31,545 bases of DNA from contig JBGCEM010000061.1 of the NCBI GenBank assembly GCA_045106335.1, positions 1-31,545 on the forward strand, written 5' to 3'. A model generated the notes under the pieces. It had not been told where the DNA came from. It did no database searches and saw only the letters and a program-made list of their open reading frames with translations. Below are positions 25,723-31,545 of the stretch, piece after piece (within the stretch, counting starts at the first letter, position 1; every line of letters begins with the position of its first letter). The DNA comes from Aliishimia sp045106335 (GTDB lineage: Bacteria; Pseudomonadota; Alphaproteobacteria; Rhodobacterales; Rhodobacteraceae). The translations under genes and the position numbers were made by a program.

Positions 25723-27960
25723 TTACGTGCGCCAAACCTTTGTTAACACGCGCAAAGCTTCATTTGTTGCTGTGGTGACAGTCAAATCGCCTGATACATC
25801 TTGCCAAGATACATCGCCGTCTATTTGGACCTCGATGATGACCCGCACAGTCGCCGTTTCTGGCGCCCAAGTGCTGTTTGCAGTAACGATTGCATAAATC
25901 TCGTCGCCCGCTTTGAATCCATCTAGGCCAGCGCTTTGTCGCCTGACAGTCCGTGATCCATTTGAGCTATTCAGACTTGCTGACAGACCCACAGAGGCGC
26001 CAGTTGACCCTGCTAGACCCGCATTGTGACGCACCGCAGCTGTGCAGGCACCGGCTGTGCGTGGTGTGTCAGAGATCAAGGTGATCGCCGTAATCCAACC
26101 ATTTCCCGGCGCGATCCAACGTTCACCTTCCAACTCAGTGATGCCGGTGGAGGGCGCGATAGGGCCCATTGTCCATGGTCCCGCCGTCGTGCGCTGGGCC
26201 AGCATATCTTCGATCCGAAGCGAACTGCTCGAATTCTTCCGCCCCACAAGTGCGCGTCCCATCACAAGGTTCGAGTTGGTCTTAACGACCATTTCAACGG
26301 TCGTGTTATTGTGCAGCTGCGCCGCTTTATAGATGGTCGCGGGCGTGTCCGCTGTCGTTTCGATAAACTTGTCGCGGTACTGTCCACTGAAAACCACGCC
26401 GGCATTTGGGTCAACTGGCTCAGCATATCCACCAGCCCAATTGATATTGTCCAAATCCGGAGCCTCGGTCGCTGTATAGAAATTTGGCCCAGCACGGAAC
26501 ACGTAAGCGACTGCGTTTTCCTCAACATTTGCTTTTTCGCACCCGATATTTCGGATCGTGGTGTTCATGGCAAAGTTTGAATTCCAATACAAAAGCGAAC
26601 CGCCGTCATTGATGACGTTGCCGCGGATCCCATCGATCTCACTGTCATAAAGACTCGCGCCTTCAACCTGGATGACTTTGCCTTCTTTTTCGAAATCATA
26701 GGCCGACGCGATCATGATATTGCGAATTTTTGTGCGGGCGAAGGACTTGCCCGACACACCGGACTGCACGCCGTCGATTTCGATCACATTAAACCAACCG
26801 GTCCCATCATACCGGCGGACAGAGTGGGCGGGAATGTTAAAGTAATAATCCCCGTCGCTTGGATTTGCAGGATCCCCCGTCAATTCTCCGGCATAGTTGT
26901 TTGGATCCGTGTCTAACAAACGCAAATTCAGCTCTTTGGCCCAGGCTTCTTTGCGGCCATAAAACCCAAGGATGTGGCCGATCTGCCGACCTTCCAGTGT
27001 TCTGGCGCCGCCAAAGTGGTTGTTTTCAGACCATGATCGCCAGTTTTCCAAGAGTATTCCGTAGCAAGGCGATGGGCCGATCAAAGCCTCGGGCGAAAAA
27101 CTTGAACCCCGTACGTCGCGGCCTCGGATCAGCCACTTGGTGTTTTGATGCGCGGACCAGATACCCCCTGAAATTTCGTAACGAAACCGTGTCGCAGCAG
27201 AGCCTTCCAAAGGCAAAATTCCGTTTCCGGTCCCGCTATGACGCAATTGTGCGCCGGACATATCGAAGACGATGCTGTCTTTTTGTTTTGGAACCGGACC
27301 CGAGTCGTCAAATTGCGAGATCTTATGCAGCTCGTCCACAAGGTAACGCCCCCGGGCAAAAATCCGAATAGGCCCACTTTCCGTCGCACCAACGGCTGCG
27401 ATTAACATCTGGTTCCAAGCAGCGGTATCATTTGTGATGCCGTCGCCAACGGCACCAAACGCTTCGGGTGTAAATTGGTGCCGCCCGGCGACATACAGTT
27501 TTAGACCACCCTGTGTTATGACATGTGGCGATGCGGCCAGCGGATCAGCGACGCGATAGGTGAAACCACCGTCCGAAACAGATATAATATCTTCGGGAAT
27601 GGCTTTGGTCGCGCCATTTTCATCCGAATAACTTAGCGTTGTGTTCTGGTACAGGCTTAACGAGGACCCAAAGCGCGGCAACTCATTGCTGACGGGAACG
27701 GAATCGATGTCGCGCAAAACCGTGCGCTGATTGGACCGAATCTGAATACGGTATTCGCCGCCCAAAACATAAGCCACTGGAAATTCGCCGCGATCATCTG
27801 CGTGCAGCGGGTTGGCGCGCATTTCGGTCAGATCGGGATCCGAAAATATTGGACTAAGCGTATCGCTGCCCTTCAGATACACAAAAAGCCGGGCACCGAT
27901 TGCGGGTTGCGCCATGTAAGATTGAAGTTGTTTGACCTGAGTCAGATCCAAAAGTCCCAT
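25723..27960 (-). CDS. tailspike-like right-handed beta-helix protein
   Basis: A 745-residue protein with no signal peptide. Residues 1-90 look like the head-binding domain of phage tail fibres and tailspikes: GARLFVYLKGSDT, FSDPDLTEMRANPLHADDRGEFP and GGEYRIQI follow that order. From about 165 a pectate-lyase-superfamily beta helix begins (PEAFGAVGDGITNDTAAWNQ, the classical opening), running to about 560, and a C-terminal beta-rich part ends the protein. It probably binds or cleaves a polysaccharide; no catalytic residues can be picked out. The start at 27960 is chosen over a TTG at 28011 because GAGGA lies 8 bases before it. It sits between the candidate polymerase and the ExoY-like gene on the same strand. 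Confidence 0.75.
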   Translation of the reverse strand: MGLLDLTQVKQLQSYMAQPAIGARLFVYLKGSDTLSPIFSDPDLTEMRANPLHADDRGEFPVAYVLGGEYRIQIRSNQRTVLRDIDSVPVSNELPRFGSSLSLYQNTTLSYSDENGATKAIPEDIISVSDGGFTYRVADPLAASPHVITQGGLKLYVAGRHQFTPEAFGAVGDGITNDTAAWNQMLIAAVGATESGPIRIFARGRYLVDELHKISQFDDSGPVPKQKDSIVFDMSGAQLRHSGTGNGILPLEGSAATRFRYEISGGIWSAHQNTKWLIRGRDVRGSSFSPEALIGPSPCYGILLENWRSWSENNHFGGARTLEGRQIGHILGFYGRKEAWAKELNLRLLDTDPNNYAGELTGDPANPSDGDYYFNIPAHSVRRYDGTGWFNVIEIDGVQSGVSGKSFARTKIRNIMIASAYDFEKEGKVIQVEGASLYDSEIDGIRGNVINDGGSLLYWNSNFAMNTTIRNIGCEKANVEENAVAYVFRAGPNFYTATEAPDLDNINWAGGYAEPVDPNAGVVFSGQYRDKFIETTADTPATIYKAAQLHNNTTVEMVVKTNSNLVMGRALVGRKNSSSSLRIEDMLAQRTTAGPWTMGPIAPSTGITELEGERWIAPGNGWITAITLISDTPRTAGACTAAVRHNAGLAGSTGASVGLSASLNSSNGSRTVRRQSAGLDGFKAGDEIYAIVTANSTWAPETATVRVIIEVQIDGDVSWQDVSGDLTVTTATNEALRVLTKVWRT

Positions 27961-27968
27961 AGAGTGTA

Positions 27969-27973
27969 TCCTC
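27969..27973 (-). promoter_or_regulatory. ribosome binding site of the beta-helix gene
   Basis: GAGGA on the minus strand with an 8-base gap to the ATG at 27958-27960. It fixes the start there and excludes the upstream TTG. Confidence 0.7.
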
Positions 27974-28141
27974 GATAAAGCCGTTGGCCCAAGGATCCAA
28001 GCATCCGTCAAACAGGTGGTGTGTGACGGGTGCCTCTGACTTGAGCTATCGTGGGGGACTCTTATGGATTTTGGTTAATTTCCGGCAGCCTCAGCGTTCT
28101 GTCCAAAGCGTACGGTGTGTTTATGGGCGTTGAGAAGGGTG

Positions 28142-28813
28142 TTACTTCCCTGTCCGGGCCAGCACGGCTTGTGCCGTTTTGGCAATGATTGTCAGGTCTT
28201 GGGTTAAAGACTGCGAAGCGATGTAGTCCATATCCAACTGAACGCGTTCGCTGTAAGAAATCTCGTTGCGGCCAGACACTTGCCAAAGTCCAGTCAACCC
28301 TGGCTTCACACTGATATAACTTTCCGCATAAACACCATATTTGGCCAGTTCAGCCGTCACGATAGGGCGCGGACCAACAAAACTCATCTCGCCGCGCAGA
28401 ATGTTAAGCAGCTGTGGCAACTCATCCAAACTGCTGCGGCGTAAAAAATTGCCCAAAGGTGTAATGCGCGGATCATGGGTTAGTTTGTGATCAGCTTCCC
28501 ATTCCTTCGCGGCTTCCGGCGAGTTGCGCAGATATTCCGCCAGATAGTCTTCTGCATTTGGACGCATGGTGCGGATTTTCCAGCACCGGAACCGCATGCC
28601 GTTCTGGCCGATGCGTGTATGTCCAAAAAAACCAGGCCCCCCGTCCCGCCGCACAAGAACGCAAAGAATTGCGATCACAGGCAGCACAAACGGCAGTGCG
28701 AGAATGGCAAGTATGAAATCCAGGACGCGTTTTCCGCCGCTGGTATATCCGGTATTTTGTGCATCCACCCGAATTTGAACAGGGGTTGGTGCAAAACCGG
28801 TGAAATCTGTCAT
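28142..28813 (-). CDS. exopolysaccharide priming sugar-phosphate transferase, ExoY-like
   Basis: An undecaprenyl-phosphate sugar-1-phosphate transferase that starts the lipid-linked repeat unit at the inner membrane. From the ATG at 28813 it has 223 residues, matching ExoY. One hydrophobic hairpin (RVLDFILAILALPFVLPVIA) precedes the catalytic domain with CWKIRTM, DELPQLLNILRGEMSFVGPR and KPGLTGLWQVSGRNEI, all diagnostic of the bacterial sugar transferase family. The open frame reaches back to a GTG at 28924, adding 37 residues without family character; neither start has a strong ribosome site. Which sugar is transferred (galactose or glucose are common) cannot be told. The beta-helix gene follows 181 bases on. 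Confidence 0.88.
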   Translation of the reverse strand: MTDFTGFAPTPVQIRVDAQNTGYTSGGKRVLDFILAILALPFVLPVIAILCVLVRRDGGPGFFGHTRIGQNGMRFRCWKIRTMRPNAEDYLAEYLRNSPEAAKEWEADHKLTHDPRITPLGNFLRRSSLDELPQLLNILRGEMSFVGPRPIVTAELAKYGVYAESYISVKPGLTGLWQVSGRNEISYSERVQLDMDYIASQSLTQDLTIIAKTAQAVLARTGK

Positions 28814-29046
28814 CCGAGCATGTTTCAAGGGGCGCTCCCGATACTTTGTATGCGATGATCCCGGCCCGTTCTGGGCAAGGTTGTTTGGTAAACAGCGTTT
28901 CGACTGCTTGAGACCGGAGTGCACGATTCTCGGTTAAAGTTCTCTTACTTGTGGTTGAGGTTTCGATTGGGTGGATCTTGCAAGAAACAGAAAAGCTCTT
29001 GGTGTTGTCTACCTACTATTTATGGGTAAGCGGCTGAAACTACGCA

Positions 29047-29063
29047 GCTTTGCTGAATAAATC
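29047..29063. repeat. possible solo end of an IS5/IS903-type element
   Basis: GCTTTGCTGAATAAATC closely resembles, from memory, the terminal inverted repeat of IS903-type elements of the IS5 family (GGCTTTGTTGAATAAATC), differing at one internal base over this length. No partner end or transposase was found in the surrounding 266-base gap, so it would be a leftover end. Confidence 0.35.
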
Positions 29064-29126
29064 GGGTGTTACGTGCATGGGGCCTGCCGTCTTTGTAAAA
29101 ATCCGGCAAGGTCTTGAAATATCGGG

Positions 29127-29167
29127 TTTTTCGAAAAATCATTTAAAATTTTACGTAAACCGACGTA
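29127..29167. promoter_or_regulatory. AT-rich palindromes in the gap between the ExoY-like and Wza-like genes
   Basis: The gap holds two perfect palindromes, TTTTTCGAAAAA (29127-29138) and TTTACGTAAA (29150-29159), and an inverted repeat TACGT-N6-ACGTA (29152-29156 with 29163-29167). The stretch is clearly AT-rich compared with the genes around it. It lies just after the Wza-like stop on the minus strand and upstream of the ExoY-like gene, so it could serve as a regulator site or weak terminator. No function is shown. Confidence 0.3.
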
Positions 29168-29190
29168 TTTTCCTTTAACGCCTGCCAAGA

Positions 29191-30552
29191 TCAATCCGTA
29201 ATGGCATTTGCCCCAAGCGAGATAAGCGACGGTGTTATTTGCGAAATAACCCGGTTCCATCTTGTGACCGGCTGTTCGGCCACAAAAATAACGTCATTCG
29301 GTCGCAATTCGAATCGCGTCGCCAGCGTCAAATTTGTGGCTTGCCGCCCATCCAACTGCCAGGCGGTTACTGCGCCAAAGTCCCTGGGGTCTGGCGAGGC
29401 GCGCAAGACATAAATCTCGCGGACGTTCCCTGTTCGCGTCGGCACACCACCAGCCGCGCCATAAAGAGCGTCGGCCAAAGTTGCGCGTTGTCCAAAGGGC
29501 AGCGGGAAGCGCGCCTGGGTTTTGACTTCACCCGTCAGATACACAAAATCTTGATCCACTGCATTCAGATCCAGCCGCGCCAAATAGTTCGCACGGGCAT
29601 CGTTTTGCGCATTTCTGCGGATCTCAACTTCGGTGCGAAGTTCATTCAACGCGGTTTGCCGCGCGGATTGCCGGATTTGCGCACTGGCGATCTGCTGTTC
29701 GAAATAGGTTTGTGCTTGATCCAAATGATAGGCCGTGTCGACGAACACGCTATCGCCATCCATTAAAGTAAGTTTGGCAAGACCCTTATCCGAGTACAGT
29801 TCAGACAATGGAATTTGGTACAATTGCCCGTCGCGGTACAGTCGTACAGATGCAAGTTCCTGATCCAAAACATCAATTCCGCCTGCTGCTGCCAAAGCTT
29901 CGTCCAAGTGTACAGGGCGCAACTTAATCGGGATAATCGTCGGTTTGCCAACTGCGCCGCCAACAGACACTTTTTTTGAGTTAAATTCAGCGATTTCCAG
30001 GCTGAACGTCGGATCGATTTGATTGGCGACCAGGCGTTGGAACAACATGTCCTCGACCTCTTCCAAGGTCATTTTCGCGACGGGAATGCGCCCGACATTG
30101 GGCACCGCAATTGCGCCGTCATCTTGCACTGTATAGCCTTGGCGGCTGTTTGAGGCAGCCAGCAGACCTGTCAATTGCTCAACAGTGGATCCAATCTGTG
30201 GGGTTGCAATTAAAATCACGTCACCGACCCCGATCAAATAGGGTTTAGGCTCTGGTTTTGACGGCAGCCGCATTTTCAAAGCATTTGGTCGCGCGCCGGG
30301 ATTGAAACTGGGCGATGGCAATGCACCTGCGCCGCGCACAGCGCCGCTGCTGCCCGCCGTTTGGAAAAACACGCCTGGCAATGTCTTGGGCTGAAAGTCG
30401 GAACGGTTCGCGGCCAATATCGTTTCGGACGACATGGCGATGACACGTACCTTGCTGTCCGTTCCAGACAATGGGTTTACGGACGGCGAATGATATGTCG
30501 CGCCGCAAGCCGAAAGGGTCAGAACTGCAAAACTTAAGACAATCGGTTTCAT
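29191..30552 (-). CDS. polysaccharide export outer-membrane lipoprotein, Wza-like
   Basis: A 453-residue outer-membrane export protein that forms the exit channel for the polysaccharide. From the ATG at 30552 it begins with a lipoprotein signal ending in the lipobox LSAC16. A Poly_export domain starts at KPYLIGVGDVILIATPQ near 100, and SLBB-type parts follow (KKVSVGGAVGKP and FVYLTGEVKTQARFPLP), separated by a helical segment at about 285-330. The open frame extends upstream to 30675, but GGAGGG six bases before 30552 and the lipoprotein signal decide the start. Together with the Wzc-like protein it makes the trans-envelope export machine. The small YjbE-like gene precedes it by 49 bases on the same strand. 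Confidence 0.9.
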   Translation of the reverse strand: MKPIVLSFAVLTLSACGATYHSPSVNPLSGTDSKVRVIAMSSETILAANRSDFQPKTLPGVFFQTAGSSGAVRGAGALPSPSFNPGARPNALKMRLPSKPEPKPYLIGVGDVILIATPQIGSTVEQLTGLLAASNSRQGYTVQDDGAIAVPNVGRIPVAKMTLEEVEDMLFQRLVANQIDPTFSLEIAEFNSKKVSVGGAVGKPTIIPIKLRPVHLDEALAAAGGIDVLDQELASVRLYRDGQLYQIPLSELYSDKGLAKLTLMDGDSVFVDTAYHLDQAQTYFEQQIASAQIRQSARQTALNELRTEVEIRRNAQNDARANYLARLDLNAVDQDFVYLTGEVKTQARFPLPFGQRATLADALYGAAGGVPTRTGNVREIYVLRASPDPRDFGAVTAWQLDGRQATNLTLATRFELRPNDVIFVAEQPVTRWNRVISQITPSLISLGANAITD

Positions 30553-30558
30553 ACCGCG

Positions 30559-30564
30559 CCCTCC
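30559..30564 (-). promoter_or_regulatory. ribosome binding site of the Wza-like gene
   Basis: GGAGGG on the minus strand, six bases before the ATG at 30550-30552. It sets the start so that the lipoprotein signal is at the very N terminus. Confidence 0.8.
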
Positions 30565-30601
30565 GTCCGCAAAGGACCAAGGCCGGATGCGAAACCTTGT
30601 G

Positions 30602-30958
30602 TTAGTTGTTGATCGCGGTTGTTGAGGTCGTTGATGTTGTGCTGGCCGAAGATTGGCTGCCGCCTCCGACCACAACAGCCGTTCCGATCACAGTTGCTGC
30701 GTTGCCGCGTTCCTGCTGGAGGCTGCCCAAATTGCTTGTGACTTGGGTGCGTGGACGGCTTTTGTTGCCCAAGGATCCCAATGCAATGGCGCCCAAGACA
30801 AGTCCGGCCCCCGCTGCTAACGGATTGAGGGTTCCCAATCGGGCTCGATCCACGCGACCGACCCCTTCGTCGTCTGACGGTGTTGGAACGACAATATCCT
30901 GAGCTAAGGCTGACGTGCTGGTCAGCGAAATTGCTAGAACTAAAGTTAAGATTTTCAT
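30602..30958 (-). CDS. small secreted protein, YjbE/GfcA-like by position and composition
   Basis: A 118-residue protein with a clear signal peptide (MKILTLVLAISLTSTSALA, cleaving before QDIVV). The mature part has a short hydrophobic stretch (AAGAGLVLGAIALGSLG), a basic patch and a Gly then Ser/Thr-rich tail (GGGSQSSASTTSTTSTT). AGGTG six bases before the ATG supports the start. The Thr/Ser-rich end and the place between a YjbF/GfcB-like gene and a Wza-like gene recall YjbE/GfcA, the small first gene of E. coli polysaccharide operons. No alignment was made, so this is analogy rather than homology. The function is unknown. Confidence 0.6.
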   Translation of the reverse strand: MKILTLVLAISLTSTSALAQDIVVPTPSDDEGVGRVDRARLGTLNPLAAGAGLVLGAIALGSLGNKSRPRTQVTSNLGSLQQERGNAATVIGTAVVVGGGSQSSASTTSTTSTTAINN

Positions 30959-31044
30959 TCAGATCACCTAAAAGCGCTAAGGGTTTGGTCCAAGCCGCTG
31001 ACCACTGATTGGTCTTATCAATCTGTATCGCAAACATCGGTAAA

Positions 31045-31545
31045 TCAGTCCTTAATTCTTTCGACAAGCAAAGGCCCGTTTTCAGGCCCCACCCATTGTC
31101 GAGATTTGCGTAAAATGCCCCTGGGTCCGAACCAGTACTGGTTTTCGAACTGCAGATCGGTGGACACACAGGTTTCGGTGATGTGCCTGGCACGGGTACC
31201 GTGAAACAGTGTCTGCAGGGTCTGTGTCCCGTGCGTGGTGTAATCGCAGATAAAAGCGCGCGTGACTGTCTGGTCTTCACCGTCCAGATATTGATGCAAG
31301 CGTAAGGCCTGTTCCCGATGACCTTTCAGCGCAGAAACCACCTCATCCAAATCAGCAGCCATCAGATCATTACCTAGACCGCGGGTGGTGGACAGCGCGC
31401 CATTCCGAAAGCTGACGGTGATCCCGTCTTGCGTGACCCAAGTCTGATGACCTGCCCTGGTGCCGACTTGCCCGGCAACTGCTTGCGCGCCGCGCTTTGG
31501 CAGCTCTAACAGCAAGGCGGCCCCGTCTATGCCTGCAAGCGCGTC
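31045..31545 (-). CDS. YjbF/GfcB-like polysaccharide-associated protein, 5' end outside window
   Basis: The frame is open to the right edge, so this is the C-terminal part (about 166 residues visible) of a protein that in relatives is an outer-membrane lipoprotein of about 210-230 residues. Family text is GHQTWVTQDGITVSFRNG, TRGLGNDLMAADL, and the C-terminal FENQYWFGPRGILRKSRQWVGPE. YjbF/GfcB belong to exopolysaccharide and group 4 capsule operons, where they act in polysaccharide secretion. An apparent TTG start at 31515 is only an artefact of the cut: the ten codons before it, up to the edge, are also open. The YjbE-like gene follows 86 bases on. Confidence 0.8.
   Translation of the reverse strand, partial: DALAGIDGAALLLELPKRGAQAVAGQVGTRAGHQTWVTQDGITVSFRNGALSTTRGLGNDLMAADLDEVVSALKGHREQALRLHQYLDGEDQTVTRAFICDYTTHGTQTLQTLFHGTRARHITETCVSTDLQFENQYWFGPRGILRKSRQWVGPENGPLLVERIKD

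Noticed and set aside
26026..27371. Long open frames on the plus strand across the beta-helix gene
   Set aside because: They are antisense shadows: no ribosome sites, arginine/cysteine-rich translations and no family resemblance.
30553..30675. N-terminal extension of the Wza-like frame
   Set aside because: It would bury the lipoprotein signal; a strong ribosome site precedes 30552.
31000..31014. Inverted repeat GACCA-CTGAT-TGGTC before the YjbE-like gene
   Set aside because: Five-base arms are too short to rise above chance, and no promoter could be placed around it.

Overview
The window looks like a chromosomal segment of a marine alphaproteobacterium, most likely Rhodobacterales (Roseobacter group). 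The reasons are moderate GC, tight ATGA-type operons, a Wza/ExoY/YjbF-type exopolysaccharide locus and a 6-hydroxynicotinate-reductase-like catabolic operon. This is judged from protein character only; no database search was possible. I saw no rRNA, tRNA or CRISPR array.

Region 1 (1-745) is a graveyard of insertion sequences. A short IS21-type istB remnant lies next to an IS5-family transposase cut off after about 115 residues, just downstream of the catabolic genes. A possible minus-strand gene starts at 62 and leaves the window.

Region 2 (746-4434, minus) is hyuA-hyuB, the two subunits of an ATP-dependent hydantoinase/oxoprolinase. Next to it (4486-6653) is a divergent pair: a secreted protein with a degenerate PCuAC-like domain and a polytopic membrane protein.

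Region 3 (6770-17896, plus) is a transport and catabolism block. It holds a complete branched-chain-amino-acid-type ABC importer (binding protein, two permeases, two ATPases), then a chain of five translationally coupled genes: a FAD subunit of a molybdenum hydroxylase, a fused [2Fe-2S]/molybdopterin subunit, a 6-hydroxynicotinate reductase-like iron-sulfur protein, a UPF0280 (ApbE-like fold) protein and a DUF1185 'amino acid synthesis' protein. Read together with hyuAB, this suggests uptake of an N-heterocycle, hydroxylation next to the ring nitrogen, reduction of the ring to a lactam, and ATP-dependent lactam opening. The substrate is unknown.

Region 4 (18101-31545) is an exopolysaccharide locus of the Wzx/Wzy type. 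The plus strand carries wzc-like co-polymerase/tyrosine kinase, a GT4 glycosyltransferase, a flippase, a sulfotransferase and a polysaccharide pyruvyl transferase. The minus strand carries a candidate polymerase, a tailspike-like beta-helix protein, an ExoY-like priming transferase, a Wza-like export lipoprotein, a small YjbE/GfcA-like secreted protein and a YjbF/GfcB-like protein that runs off the right edge. The sulfotransferase and pyruvyl transferase predict an acidic polysaccharide.
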